Notes: a model not told the origin generated them from the sequence alone. 64,000 bases of DNA from Oegoconia quadripuncta (GCA_949316235.1 OX438744.1:30748778-30812777); one strand, 5' to 3'. Counted from the first letter of the stretch, positions 23,105-34,369 are shown. Numbers and translations are program-made.

Positions 23105-23630
23105 TCATTCAAATCAAATCAAATCAAATCAAAAATATTTAATTCAATGTAGGATACAAAAATATCACTTATTGAAACTCATCATTTAATTTTTTTTTAA
23201 ATACATCGCTTCGCAAGGTGTTATGGTTAGGGAGAAGAAGCGACAAGAAACTCCGCAACAACACATCTCTTCAATTGGTTTCCATCTTTACAATAACATT
23301 ACATTTTATATTACATATTATATAATTACTTTAATATAGTGTTTTATAATGTACTGTAAGTTTCCCAAATAAAAAATTGAAAATTGAAAATATTACAAAA
23401 CAAAAGCAATTAACATAACGACTAGCTAATGCCAGACCTCCTTATCGCCTAAATAATCATCTATCCTGTAATAACCCTTCTTACACAGTTTCTTTAATGT
23501 GGCGTATAAACTTCTGCTCTATTAAACTCAATACATGTTCTGGTATTTTATTGTAAAAGCGTATGCTGTGTCCCAAAGGATGTGCTAACCTTGCTAAGTC
23601 TAAATTGTGAAATTTCAATTTCGTTCATTT
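23105..23630 (-). pseudogene. Jockey-like LINE C-terminus (group 3, -)
   Basis: Minus-strand sister of 18790-19470. The plus strand shows the tail (aatca)n at 23107-23135, the 3' UTR complement 'gaagcgacaagaaactccgc', and the coding complement near 23440-23625 for the 'YYRIDDYLGD', 'FYNKIPEH' and 'LDLARLAHP'-type region. Confidence 0.72.
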
Positions 23631-24335
23631 TCTCATAGAGTTGATGCACTGTTTATCTCTTTACACTCTACTGTCTCGATTCACGAATGAGGCAAACACA
23701 ACCGCAACTGTTCGTGCATTATAGGTAACTGCAGCAGATCTGTGTATTGTATGTAGGTATGTGAACTTAGTGGGAATATTGCCCTAGGGTTCCTGAGTCT
23801 GTCTAAGTTTGGAAGAATGGTTGCCGTTAAACTATATAATTAGTAACTAGTGTCCTGGGTGATGCTCGGGCAGTGAGCTGCCCTCGTTAGGTGTCATGGT
23901 CATGAAATGAGTCATAGCGTATTTTCCTTTTCGATTCAGACTGTTCGAGAAATACTGGAACTTTCGATGTTTTTTTTTTTGTGGTTAAGATGAAAGTTGT
24001 AGTCTTCAGTCTTCTTGACATTAGACATACATAGACATATATTTATTGGACACCACACTATAGCAACAACAATATTAATAAAAACAAGAAAATTATCACA
24101 ATATACAGAAACAGATTTTGAAATGCGGTGAGTACAGTGTGATGTCAAAAATGGACTCCATCTCAGCATATGCTGTAGCATTTGTTACAGCGCTGGTTTT
24201 CAGAGGAGCCCAACGTCAAGAGCCTCCGACGCGATGCGGAAAGTTGTACTAGTTTTGCAAATCCATCCAAATTGTGTGCAAATTAAGAAGTCTGTTGAAG
24301 TTGTATAAGTAAGTCATGATTGGTATAAATCGACC
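23631..24335. other. No gene recognised
   Basis: Chance frames only; the 81-codon minus-strand frame at 23936 has no motif. Confidence 0.35.
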
Positions 24336-24339
24336 ACGG

Positions 24340-24440
24340 AAATCATCATCATCATGTCAGCCACAGCTGAACATAGGCCTCCTCCATAGAATTCCAGAGC
24401 GACAGGTTGGAAGCGGCCTGCATCCAGAGATTTCCTCTGA
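24340..24440 (-). pseudogene. RTE-like LINE ORF2 C-terminus (-)
   Basis: The minus strand encodes a short intact tail ending 'LWMQAASNLSLW' then 'EEAYVQLW' and a stop, followed by the (atg)n tail characteristic of RTE elements, seen on the plus strand as atcatcatcatcat at 24340. About 35 codons remain. Confidence 0.65.
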
Positions 24441-24509
24441 CCTTGGGTTGTTCGTCATCTCGCACGAAAAAGTCTCGCACGATCGTGCGACTGGGCACCA
24501 TTCGATTTT

Positions 24510-24645
24510 ACCTAATATTTTTGTCGGCAACTCGTGCTGTTGCGTGACTGTACGCGCAGAGCTCCCGCACTCGCCCCCCCGCCCAGTGAAACTGTAAAAG
24601 TCACTTGACTAACAGCAAACGATCCAGCTCAAAAAAGGAAACCAC
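24510..24645. repeat. Interspersed repeat J, copy 1
   Basis: The phrase 'gaaactgtaaaagtcacttg' with the following 'agctcaaaaaagg' resembles 46500-46660 ('gacgctgtaaaaagcctatc' ... 'tgctcaaaaaa'). The C-rich block before it is also shared. Class unknown. Confidence 0.4.
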
Positions 24646-24748
24646 GTTTCAGTGCCCTGAGTCACCACTGGTAACACACATTGATTAAAGAATTTCGTAT
24701 TTGAGCGCTGAGGTATTTTGAACGAGAAGATGTCGCGTAGTTTTTTTT

Positions 24749-24795
24749 AAATTGATAAGTGAAATCAATTGTTTATTAATTTCACTTATCAATTT
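24749..24795. repeat. Perfect hairpin, 17-bp arms
   Basis: aaattgataagtgaaat at 24749-24765 is exactly complementary to 24779-24795 across a 13-base loop. Confidence 0.75.
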
Positions 24796-25054
24796 GTTCG
24801 GGTAATACGAAATCACACTAAATTATTGCCAAATGATTGGACACAAACCGTCAAAATTATTACACGTCAGTATTTTATTGTCTTCAAATTGATAAATAAA
24901 TAGGTCGTGGAGATACGTATTTATCTGGCCAAATTATTGGCACAATACTCTGCTAGTCCATTCAACTGGCAGAGTTTTATTGTGTATTTAGCGGGCTGCG
25001 GTTTGCTCGTGCGCGTAATTTTGGCACCGCCTCTAGTGATGTACCGATGATGGG

Positions 25055-25445
25055 TTGAACAGTGCCTCGTTTGAATGGGTCAGTTACTTTCGTACGCGGA
25101 AATTACAATCTATGCTCTACTTCAAACAGAACAGAACTTCTATTTCTTCAAACAGAAACACTGTTGTACAGCTCCATCTACCGGATAACAATGGCAGGCA
25201 CAATTCTAAAGCTACTTACTGCCATCTAGATGTGATACACGAGTTTGCAACGAAAGCCCTGTGGAACGAACTTCCTGCAGCGGTATTCCCGAACAAGTGC
25301 GACATTGGAACCTTCAAGAAACGAGCCTACACCTTCCTCAAAGGCCGGCAACGCATCTGTGACCCTATTGATGTCCATGGGCGGCGGTGATTGCTTTCCA
25401 TCAGGTGACCCGCATGCTCCTTTGTCGCCCTCTTATATAAAAAAA
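25055..25445 (+). pseudogene. CR1/Jockey-like LINE ORF2 C-terminus (group 4, +)
   Basis: An open frame of 111 codons (25055-25390) looks like the C-terminal end of a non-LTR reverse transcriptase. It has '[16 protein letters not shown]' near residues 63-78 (the aromatic/LP motif typical of CR1 and Jockey tails), then '[16 protein letters not shown]', then a stop. The 3' UTR has 'tcaggtgacccgcatgctcc' and an A run. There is no fingers/palm domain, so this is a 5'-truncated insertion. The ATG is internal to the original protein. Confidence 0.75.
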
Positions 25446-26270
25446 GCCCAATCAAATAATCATTTTTATGACAACATCTAGATACAGGCTACATATTAAA
25501 TAATTATCCAAGAACTTGCTATTTGGATTTATTGCAATAAAATATTAGTCATAACGTCAAATGCAAAAATAACAGCGACGGGGCGCAAATGTGGCGCGAA
25601 CATCTTCCTATACAGCTTTTCTTACGCATCCGTCAGAGTATCTAGACACAGAATAAGCGCAACTAAACTATATCTGCTACGGCGCCCCATGTCGTCTATC
25701 GCTTCTGATTATTTTCTGCCTTAGACATACGCATAAACAACGGTCATGTGCGACTAGAATACTGACAGACTTGATTAACTTAACAGTAAGATATAATAGA
25801 ATTGTATCTACTGTTTATCTGCCACTCTGCAGCACAGATAAGTTAAAACTAAATTATTTTACTTAAAATGATATTTAGTAAAATAAGAATAAATATAAAA
25901 AAATAGTTAAAATTCAAAAAATAATATTTCGTGGAACAAATATATGAAGTGATACATTTATTCGCATTTTTTTTTATATGAGAGGAGAGAGAGAGGCACA
26001 GATGCGTTGCCGGCCTTTGAGGAAGGAAATTAACGTATATTTAATGTAATATGTTTTAAATTTATCTAATATTTTGGGTTACAATTAAAAGTAATTCATT
26101 CCATACTTACTTGATGTCAGTGATTTGGATCAAATCTAAACGCGTCACGCCGAAACCGTCAGGAGCGAAACGTGATTTCCGAACGTAACCGTATCCCATT
26201 CTAATTTGGCTCGTCGGCCGCGAATTGAGTGTTGTGTGCGCTAATGAGATTGTGGCGAGGCACTGAAATG
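25446..26270. other. No gene; small LINE group 4 tail at 25970-26030
   Basis: T run, 'atgagaggagagagagaggc' and 'gatgcgttgccggcctttga' at 25975-26028 are a minus-strand group 4 fragment. 26140-26260 is GC-richer but has no motif I recognise. Confidence 0.4.
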
Positions 26271-26274
26271 GCAT

Positions 26275-26297
26275 GGGGGGGGGGGGGGAGGGGGCTG
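26275..26297. repeat. G-rich tract
   Basis: A near-continuous G run interrupted by one A (ggggagggggg at its end). It is prone to length error in assembly. Confidence 0.8.
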
Positions 26298-27165
26298 AGG
26301 AGCTGCAGACTGCTGGTAAGAGGAATATGGTGATAGCTGTTAAAATAAATTACTCTATCTTCTGCAGTCTTCAGGATGATTTATACCCACTAGTCCTTGT
26401 AAATTCTTTCTAAGAGGTTAAAAATTTGTATAGCTAAGCTATATCAAAAGAATTCGCGAGAAAAGAGCTGCTAATCCATAGAGAAGTCATAACAAATAAT
26501 GTAATCTTCAATGAGCCTGACATCAGCAAATCAGTAAATCAATCTGTAAAAAAAGAGGTCATAAAAAGCTAAATAAAATCAGAAACCTGATAATATAATC
26601 ATAAGTTTTTAAACTTATTTAAATAAATAAGTAAATATTAAAAGAAAGTCATAAACCTGACTGCGTAACGACGAACTAAAAATATGAAAACAACTTAAGC
26701 TTATGTATAAATCTAGGTAATATCATTTTGAAAGACCTGTTCAGTAATACGCACTATGGTACTTAATTTTTAATTAGCTTTTAACAGTATCATTTGGTCT
26801 AGGTCTACCTGGATATAATCACTTGTTGAATCCATTGTCTAGATTTTCAATTAATAGTTATTACGGTAACAGTAAAAGCCTCTATTTTCAAGATAGCTTT
26901 GTATAAATTTAAATATTTAAAACATAATTTCAAATATAACCACACATTTTGCGAATCATTCGGAACATGTAAAATTTTACAGCGTACGTTGAATGCACGT
27001 CGTTATCCGGTGAATTCGTTTGCAATAATTCGTCGCGATTACCGTGCGGCGATATCGAATGAGTGCGATCGTTGCGGTCGCATTCGTTCGATGTAGTGCG
27101 TAATAGGACATTTATTTAAACTGCTCCCAATTTGGGTAGTGCTTATCAATTGCAATATGATTTTG
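26298..27165. other. No gene recognised
   Basis: 26940-27100 is rich in CpG and contains a 65-codon frame, but no family is recognisable. Confidence 0.35.
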
Positions 27166-27250
27166 CAATTGCACATACCGCGAGTTGCAAATTCCGCGAA
27201 TTGGGCATTTTGCGAATTAAATATTTTGCGAATTAGACATTTTGCTACCG
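27166..27250. repeat. Degenerate short direct repeats around 'ttgcgaatt'
   Basis: Units such as 'cattttgcgaattaaa', 'tattttgcgaattaga' and 'ccgcgaattggg' recur every 15-18 bases. Confidence 0.6.
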
Positions 27251-27689
27251 CTTGTCGGTTTTGCCTTTAAAAAACAAACTTGTTAGAGATGTCATTTTTA
27301 AAGTTCCCTGAACCCTTATAGCTTCGTCATTGTCTGCCTGAATTTCTGAATTGATTTCATGAACTATTACGCCATTCCATTTGTATGTCACAGCTGTTTT
27401 ATTCGCAGACTATCAGTATCTATACACTATAATACTGTAATTAAACATAGTTATGGATATCTATAACGACCAACTAAAGCTTAAATAAAACCTTAAAATA
27501 ATCTGGTAGGGTACCTCCCCTTCCTACATGAAAAATGAGGGTGAATTATATTATTCGCATGCCCCATCGTGTTGGTAGGATCTCATTAAAAATCATGGAT
27601 TGTCTTAAATACTTTTTCGATACAGAAGTCCGTTCAAATTAACATTTTTACGAGGTAATTTGTGTTAGATGTGACATACTTAATCTCTT

Positions 27690-27880
27690 CACGTGAGTGT
27701 CGTAAAAGGCGACTATGGGACTTTACTCCACAAAACATCTATAGACTGGTACATTTTACCGGCGCTGGGCTCACCCCTGTTACGTGTGCATTTTTATTTG
27801 GAATACCCAAACGCTGACGTTTGGGATATCTCTAACCAACCCATTTGGGATAAAGGTGGTGACTTTGTATGTAATTTGTG
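27690..27880 (+). repeat. Repeat E (+), uninterrupted copy
   Basis: Contains 'tgtcgtaaaaggcgactatg', then 'ggctcacccctgttacgtgt' and 'tttgggatatctctaaccaa' with 'catttgggataaaggtggtg'. It shares the last three blocks with 58054-58195 and 59597-59745 and marks what the BEL/Pao target looked like before insertion. Confidence 0.65.
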
Positions 27881-27884
27881 TTAA

Positions 27885-28090
27885 CTTCAAACTTCAAGCA
27901 TTTATTTCAACCTAAGATACATGATATCGTTTGTTGAATGTCAATTTAAATCTATTGGCAATAAAAATAAGGCTAAGCATTTTTCGGTCAGTCAGTGTGT
28001 CCAAGCTACCACCGCTTCGGAAAGGGAAATCATCTGTGGGAAAAGAAGCGGCGCGAGAAACCCACAGGATCATTTTCTTTTCTTTTATAT
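27885..28090 (-). mobile_element. LINE 3'-end fragment 'H' (-)
   Basis: 'cttcaaacttcaagcattta', 'accgcttcggaaagggaaat' and 'gcggcgcgagaaaccca' place it with 14463-14640. Two overlapping 64-83 codon frames here are chance. Confidence 0.5.
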
Positions 28091-28420
28091 ATATAAAAGT
28101 ATACAACTAATACAATTTTATAATTTTTGGGAGCTGGGCGAAGTATACCAAGCGTTTTTGTCATTCAGGTAGACTAACGTTTCCCCAACTCTACCAAGTA
28201 AACCATTTCTGAAAATTTGTAACGAGTAAACGTTCGACGGCCAGGCAATCTCTCCCCTACTCCGAAGTGATTTGCGACCGATGTGTGGACCTAACCACTT
28301 CTTTGTTTGCTCTGGCCGTAACATACAGTTACTGCATTTCGTCGAATTCAAACTCAAAACAACATGAAACGCAATACACCTAATAACCATGAGTTGAATT
28401 CTACCAAAAAGAATTATGTG

Positions 28421-28518
28421 CTGGAGTTTCCGGGTCAGTACGCTTCCATCTTCGACCTCATCTTCACTTGACATCATGTGTGATTAAAATCAAGTACCAA
28501 CACGATGTGCATAAAAAA
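28421..28518 (+). mobile_element. SINE-A tail fragment (+)
   Basis: 'gtttccgggtcagtacgctt' to 'gatgtgcataaaaaag'. Confidence 0.75.
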
Positions 28519-29230
28519 GAAATATCCACAGACAACGTGTAAATGTTTACCAGCAAAAACTGTTGTAAGCTCGCTTCGCTCGCCTGTCCGCGCGACTAGT
28601 CATTCTCATCGATCCATTCCCAAACCACCCACACACACATACACTCACACACACAAAACACGACATTACGAAATTCATACATACGACGATTATTTGACAT
28701 TGATAGAATTATTTGACCAATTTTTTATTTGTAATATTACTTATTGACTAAATTATTTGTTATTGCTTAGTTTGTCTCACTATTCACCTTTGCCTCTGGA
28801 TTGTATAGTGATTGTTATTTATGAGTGACTTTCCACCTAATTATTTTTTTAAGAGAATTGTAATGAAAAATTAGAATCTGTAATTGGCATGACTTTAGCT
28901 TGTAAATCTTGTGTAATATTTTTTTATAATGATGCTGTTGATTCTGTATTATCAATAAAATAAAAATAAATAAAATAACATAAAGACTATTGCTTTATAA
29001 TGACAGAATTTGAATGCTCTAACATTTATCAAACTAGTACCTATATCCTTAGCTGTTTGCTGTTTTAATCATGACACCAATAGGAATATGTAAATTCGTT
29101 TAGTTTTATATATACCTATTGATTTAGTTTGCAATATTCATATGTAAGGTGCCCATTTCAAAATTTGCAAACTATATTCCAACCACTTGCTGGTATTTCG
29201 AGTGTATGTACGTATGTAGATTTCTATGTT
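28519..29230. other. No gene; possible 3' UTR-like A/T-rich end near 28970
   Basis: A 'caataaaataaaaataaata' run at 28950-28976 could close a retroposon, but no body is recognised. A short AC-rich patch lies at 28628-28660. Confidence 0.3.
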
Positions 29231-29297
29231 ACCTCATCTTCACTTAACATCAGGTGTGATTGAGTTCAAGTACCAACCTGTTGTGCATAAAAAAAAA
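29231..29297 (+). mobile_element. SINE-A tail fragment (+)
   Basis: Only 'acctcatcttcacttaacat' to 'gttgtgcat' and an A run. Confidence 0.75.
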
Positions 29298-29383
29298 CCT
29301 CCTCTAGCCTAAACGCTTCGACCGATTTTGAAGTGCAAGTGTGTCGATCGATTCCTCTTGATATCCTCGTGTCCTAGGTAGGT

Positions 29384-29669
29384 AGGTCGCGGGTTCGATC
29401 CCCAGCGGGGTACATGTTTAAGTACTCGGTTTGGTTGGTGGTAGGGCATTTTAAATGTCCGCCTGGCTAGCTACCACCATCTTATCTAAATCTGCCGCCA
29501 AGCAGCACTGTTAACAGCATTGTTGTGTTCTGGTTGTCAAAGATATGATAGCCAGTCTCCCAAATGTGTTGGGGTTTACGGGTCAGTACGCTTCCAACTT
29601 CGGCCTCATCTTCACTTAACATCATTGTGATTGAGGTCAAGTGCTAACCGGTTGTGCATAAAAAAAAAA
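29384..29669 (+). mobile_element. SINE-A lacking the head start (+)
   Basis: Begins at the B box 'cgcgggttcgatccccagcg' and runs to 'ggttgtgcat' plus an A run. The A-box half of the head is lost. Confidence 0.85.
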
Positions 29670-30650
29670 TCCAACATGGCGCCCGCAAAATATAAAATAT
29701 GCTGGCGGGTTTTTCGTCTTTTAAATACTTAAATAGTTATAACTGGTCATAAGGGGACAAACTTCTAATTGATAGACGTATCGAGTTACTATAATTTACT
29801 TCTAGACGTTACGTGGTATCGCTAATCAGCAGTTAGTGATCGACAGCAAATTTTTTACGTGGCACGACTGCAGAAGCGACTTACCACGACATTTATAAAA
29901 AAAAATCAAAAAATAAACGTATCAACACACCCTCAGATAACTGGCACACCGAGCTCGGGTACGGAACAAGCACTTACATGAACATTACCAACCCACCGCG
30001 AGGTGCAAGAACCATTTATAAAGACTATCTTTGCAGCGCAAGAATTTTTCACAATAAAATTCTTGTTTGGACTTCCGAAAGGGAATCATTTTTATGGCAA
30101 CGTTTTTAGAGTAAAAGTTCTACATTAGAAGTACTTTTAAAAACCAGCATTTCATATTCCATCATAATTATCACATATTGATCTATTTACTCCATCAAGG
30201 AGACTTTTTTATGGGAATAAAAGTATTTTCTCAAACATGCATGGAAATATTGTTATTAATTTCGAAAAAAGAACATGCGAAGTATCTAATTTACGGACAG
30301 CGAAAAATAAATCCATTGCAGGAGCGTTTTTTGAATTTGGAACATTACAACGCTCCAGCAATGTTGTATGAAACGGCGTGCTGGGGTTATTATATACTCT
30401 TTGATTGGATCTCTTTTATCATTCTTGGCATACCAAAATCTCTTTGCTTAGTACAAACTCATACTCGACCTGCAATTGCCTATTTCCCGGCCTTTGCAAT
30501 AATGTACTATTAATCATTTGACGGACAATATCAAAATCTACATACGTACATACACTCGAAAAGCATAACCCTTTTTTTTGGCACATTTATGTAAAAATTC
30601 GTAATGTTTGTGGTGTATCTGCCTAATATAATCTTAAAGTATCTGATATT
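29670..30650. other. No gene recognised
   Basis: A 111-codon plus-strand frame at 30178-30513 is the longest unassigned frame here. It has many aromatic residues, no domain motif, and AT-biased codons like the non-coding surroundings, so I treat it as chance. Confidence 0.35.
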
Positions 30651-30654
30651 TTGT

Positions 30655-30795
30655 AGAAGGATAGAGTACCCACCAGTAATAGAATAAAAATGTTTTCTAA
30701 CAATAATGTCGCTCGCTTTAGGTATAGAATAAGTATTTAGTTATAAAACCTACCATGGTGTCGATTCGGATGTACACCAACTAAATTAAAACTAG
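30655..30795. repeat. Repeat I flank with inverted satellite core
   Basis: 'agagtacccaccagtaatag' and 'gctcgctttaggtatagaat' match 62445/62667-62735. 'gattcggatgtacaccaact' is the reverse complement of the core of the tandem unit at 30938-31524. Confidence 0.65.
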
Positions 30796-30883
30796 TTTTA
30801 AAGTAGTACTGTCTCTTTCTCCCTGGAACAGTACGATGCAACGGCACCACTCCAAAACTTTTTTTAACACTTTTTTAAAACAC

Positions 30884-30946
30884 TTTTTTTATATGCACGA
30901 CGGGTTCGTACTTGACCTCAATCACACCTGATGTTAAGTGAAGATG
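30884..30946 (-). mobile_element. SINE-A tail fragment (-)
   Basis: T run then 'atgcacgacgggttcgtact' to 'gttaagtgaagatg'. Its last bases merge with the first satellite unit. Confidence 0.75.
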
Positions 30947-31524
30947 TTTAGTGTAGTTGGTGTACATCCGAATCGCCACCAATATTAAATTAAAGTTGGC
31001 CTCACAGTGAAGATGTTTAGTTTAGTTTAGTTGGTGTACATCCGAATCGCCACCAATATTAAATTAAAGTTGCCACTCACAGTGAAGATGTTTAGTTTAG
31101 TTTAGTTGGTGTACATCCTAATCGCCACCAATATTAAATTAAAGTTGCCACTCACAGTGAAGATGTTTACTTTAGTTTAGTTGGTGTACATCCGAATCGC
31201 CACCAATATTAAATTAAAGTTGCCACTCACAGTGAAGATGTTTAGTTTAGTTTAGTTGGTGTACATCCGAATCGCCACCAATATTAAATTAAAGTTGGCC
31301 TCACAGTGAAGATGTTTAGTTTAGTTTAGTTGGTGTACATCCGAATCGCCACCAATATTAAATTAAAGTTGCCACTCACAGTGAAGATGTTTAGTTTAGT
31401 TGGTGTACATCCTAATCGCCACCAATATTAAATTAAAGTTGCCACTGACAATGAAGATGTTTAGTTTAGTTTAGTTGGTGTACATCCGAATCGCCACCAA
31501 TATTAAATTAAAGTTGCCACTCAC
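30938..31524. repeat. Tandem satellite, eight units of 69-75 bp
   Basis: Units start at 30938, 31007, 31082, 31157, 31232, 31306, 31381 and 31451. Each holds 'gtgaagatgtttagtttag', 'ttggtgtacatccgaatcgc' and 'aatattaaattaaagttgcc'. Units are nearly identical, and length differences come mainly from the number of 'tttag' repeats and one missing base. A single unexpanded end of the unit is seen at 62757-62790. Confidence 0.95.
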
Positions 31525-31591
31525 TGTCACCTTCATTGCGTTGTAGAAAATGCTAAGTTCAATTTTCTAAATAAATAATCATATAAGTGTT

Positions 31592-31830
31592 TTCGAGCTT
31601 CGAAGGGCTTGTTATATTGTCAGTCTCGGTTGTTTTCAATTGAGGCAATCGTGAAGCCAATTCCGTGGCCTACAGGGGCGGCCTATGAACACTGACTGTC
31701 AGGTGGCCACTCTTCTGACACAAATCCACCAATCCGTACTGGTCCCTGGGTGGATTATGGCCCATACCTTCTCCCAGTGAGAGAAGGCTGTGACCCAACA
31801 GTGGGAACATGTAAGGTTGTTCACGAGTGA
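31592..31830 (+). mobile_element. 5S-SINE family body, head missing (+)
   Basis: 'cagtctcggttgttttcaat' and 'cgtggcctacaggggcggcc' match the body behind the 5S-like head at 9205. The distal part is 'tcccagtgagagaaggctgt' and 'cccaacagtgggaacatgta'. Confidence 0.6.
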
Positions 31831-32500
31831 ACCGACAATTGTTTATCGCAAGAAGACAGGGCGAAATAATTATAAAAAATTAATTAACATGTCAGCTCAG
31901 TTTTATTACGGTTGAAACGTGTTAAATGTTTTATTGACGTCGTAAAGTAGTCGCCATTTGCTTGAAACGGTTTTAATGATCAATCGGTTTAATTCACTTT
32001 AGTTGTAGCCTACAGGAGTGATACTTTACATCTTAGAACTGTAACCTAGTGTAGTTAATCCTTGTAGAAATTGTTACAATAATATTTTTTACTGCACCAT
32101 GTCGCTCGATGTTTGTAGGTGGACTTGTTGCCACGCATCCAAGCCAGCGGAATTATTTAAAAAAGTAAGCCAGGGTTGCCGCATGTAGTTTCCCAATATC
32201 CTTTCATTAGGTACGTAATTGCAATAAAAATCAAGATGTGGCTTATCGTTTAATTAAATTAAGTTTTATGTCTTACATTGTTTGGGTAAATCTAGAATTC
32301 GCACAATGGTATTCAGCTATTTTGACAATGTCAAAAAACTGTGCTCTAATAGTAACAAATACGGCCTAGAGGAAAAAAATAGTGCCTCAGTTGCTTAACC
32401 CTTTCACGTGCAGTGAACCAGACACAATAGTAGTTTTATTGTTATGTCCATATAGGCGTTCAGTGTCCGCGAAAGTGTTAATAGTTATTCAGTATTAGGT
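31831..32500. other. No feature recognised
   Basis: AT-rich, no shared repeats or motifs. Confidence 0.4.
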
Positions 32501-32501
32501 T

Positions 32502-32692
32502 TCCGCCCGCGGCTTCGCCTCCGTGGAATACCTTTATCGCAGAAATTTGTTTATCTCAAGGGAACTACTCACTTTATCGGGATTAAAAATATCCTATGTC
32601 TTAATACCCATCTATAGGTATACCAATTTTTATCCAAATCCGTTATCCGTTTTGCCGTGATTGAGCAACAAACAAGCATACAAACACATCGA
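32502..32692 (-). repeat. Interspersed repeat as at 7988 and 8604 (-)
   Basis: 'cgcccgcggcttcgcctccg' at the left and 'attgagcaacaaacaagcat' at the right are the reverse complement of the family. Confidence 0.6.
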
Positions 32693-32741
32693 ACACAAAA
32701 AAAGTGAGCCTTCTGGCGTCACGTGTTGTTGGCATCCTGAT

Positions 32742-33020
32742 TTTTTTTTTTTATTAAAAACTGGTTTCGCGTTTGACTACAATCTCACCTGATGGAAAGT
32801 GACGATGTAGCCGAATATGTATCACGCGCACCCAGTAAATACCTATTCACTCTAGACTTGAAGATCCCAAGGTTGTAAGTGTCGGGAAAAACCGACGCGG
32901 GCAGTGAGTTACATACCTTAGCAGTCCGCATTATAAATCTTAGTGCCAATGTTCGGTATGTTGATAACATATGGATGGAAACCCTCCCCGCGCCTGGTTG
33001 TCATTCTTATACGCAGGGAC
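32742..33020 (-). pseudogene. LINE group 1 C-terminus and 3' UTR (-)
   Basis: A 61-codon minus-strand frame (32785-32970) carries 'NSLPASVFPDTYNLGIFKS' followed by 'RVNRYLLG', the typical end of CR1/Jockey ORF2. The stop and 3' UTR follow, with 'tcacctgatggaaagtgacg' on the plus strand. It is the best preserved group 1 tail here. Confidence 0.78.
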
Positions 33021-33513
33021 TGCTTTACCTATGGTTTTAATTTATATCCCAAAAAATTGTGCATACATAGTGGCCGCATTCTGATCCTCAAGAATATGAT
33101 GTTGTTGCCATCGACTCGCTAAACGCAGTAATCTAAATTTGCGATACAGTTTTATTTGCACAGAATAATCACCCAAACATTATATGGTAGTTCTCGCGTA
33201 AAGCGGGAAATAAGGCGATGAAACTCGAAACAGAGGAAAAGCGTGTGTTTTATTCAATGTTATACCGTTAAAGGTCTACCCGTTTCACTGTCAGAACGGT
33301 CAGCGGTTGCTTGTAGGCGTGGAGATAATGAAGCTTGAAATATTTGGTTATATTTGGTTTTATCTTTGGTCAGAAATTGTTGAGCTTTTGAGCTGAATGA
33401 GCGGAAGAAGTGACGTTTCCGGTATACAGAGAATATTAATATGATTTCTAATATGCAACAGAGATGAGAATGTTGAGATGGGTGAGTGGAGTGACGAGGA
33501 ATGAGTATGTAAG

Positions 33514-33802
33514 ATGGACACGGCCTCCCAATTTAGGAGGTCCGGGTTCGATTCCCAGGCAGGTCATGTACCAGTGAGTTTTTAAATTTAATTTAATTAC
33601 TTATGTGCATTTATCAGATTGCTCTTAAACGGTGAAGGAAAACATCGTGAGGAAACCTGCATACCTGAGAAATAAAAATTCAAAGGCATGAGAGGTCCCC
33701 AATCCGTATTGGGTCAGCGTGGTGGACTATGGCCCATACTCCCTCATATACGAGGGAAGGCCTATATCCCTGCGATGGGATGTTTACGGGCTGATGATGA
33801 TG
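33514..33802 (+). mobile_element. SINE-D, full length with target duplication (+)
   Basis: tRNA-like head with B box 'gggttcgattcccaggcag', body 'gtgaggaaacctgcatacct' and 'ggtggactatggcccatact', ending in (gatgat). It is flanked by the direct repeat atgtaag at 33507-33513 and 33803-33809. The (ATG)n tail suggests mobilisation by an RTE-like LINE. Confidence 0.88.
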
Positions 33803-33913
33803 ATGTAAGAGGGAGTTTAACACTGGCACCCGTGATAGAAAAGTTGAAAAGGAATGGTTTGGCCTAGTATGCGGACATGTAATGACTCATCTTACTAAGA
33901 GAGTGATGAATGA

Positions 33914-34062
33914 AGAGACAAACCCTCTGAGTTTCTCGCTAGCTCTTCTCAGTAGTGGTCGCGTTCCGAGCTAGTGGTATAGTTTAAAAAACAAATGACG
34001 TTCATAAGTGCATATTGTATTGCCTACATGAATAAATGATTTTCATTTCATTTCATTTCAAT
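33914..34062 (+). mobile_element. LINE 3'-end insertion with (TTTCA)n tail (+)
   Basis: 'accctctgagtttctcgcta' through 'gaataaatgattttcatttc' and a (tttca) tail interrupt the RTE relic between codons that belong together. Only 3' UTR is present. Confidence 0.6.
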
Positions 34063-34369
34063 GGATGTCGATGGTTGGAACGGAAGAGGAAGACAAGACC
34101 ACAAAAAAGATGGATGGATTATGTGAGGGATGATATGCACGAAAAGGGTGGGAATGATGAGGTAACGGCTGATAGAGGAGATTGCAAGAAAAATATGTTG
34201 CTCCGACCCCAAATAGGCAAGGCAAGAAGAGGAAGATTTTAATGAAAAGCACTGAGCAGTTTAAAACCAACTGGACTATTGTATTGTATGTGTGTGTGGC
34301 TGTTGCAGGTCATCGGAGACCTGTAACACTGCGACCGTTGCCGATCTATTGTGATCGCCACTAACCTAC

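Larger units (their letters stand above)
33460..34245 (+). pseudogene. RTE-like LINE ORF2 C-terminus, broken by two insertions
   Basis: Three coding blocks on the plus strand belong to one RTE-type protein tail: 'EMRMLRWVSGVTRNEYVR' at 33462-33515; a block around 33810-33905 with frame damage; and 'RPQKRWMDYVRDDMHEKG' at about 34098-34151. The middle and right blocks are separated by a retroposon tail (33914-34062), the left and middle by SINE-D. The pieces fit in order, which shows that both insertions came later. No active domain remains. Confidence 0.7.

Noticed and set aside
24316..24597. 93-codon plus-strand frame as a gene
   Set aside because: Its first half is antisense to an RTE ORF2 tail and its second half is repeat J.
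30178..30513. 111-codon frame as a gene
   Set aside because: No motif, AT-biased like its surroundings, and no supporting context; kept only as a note.
30938..31524. CRISPR-like array
   Set aside because: Units are contiguous direct repeats with no unique spacers, in a eukaryotic repeat context.
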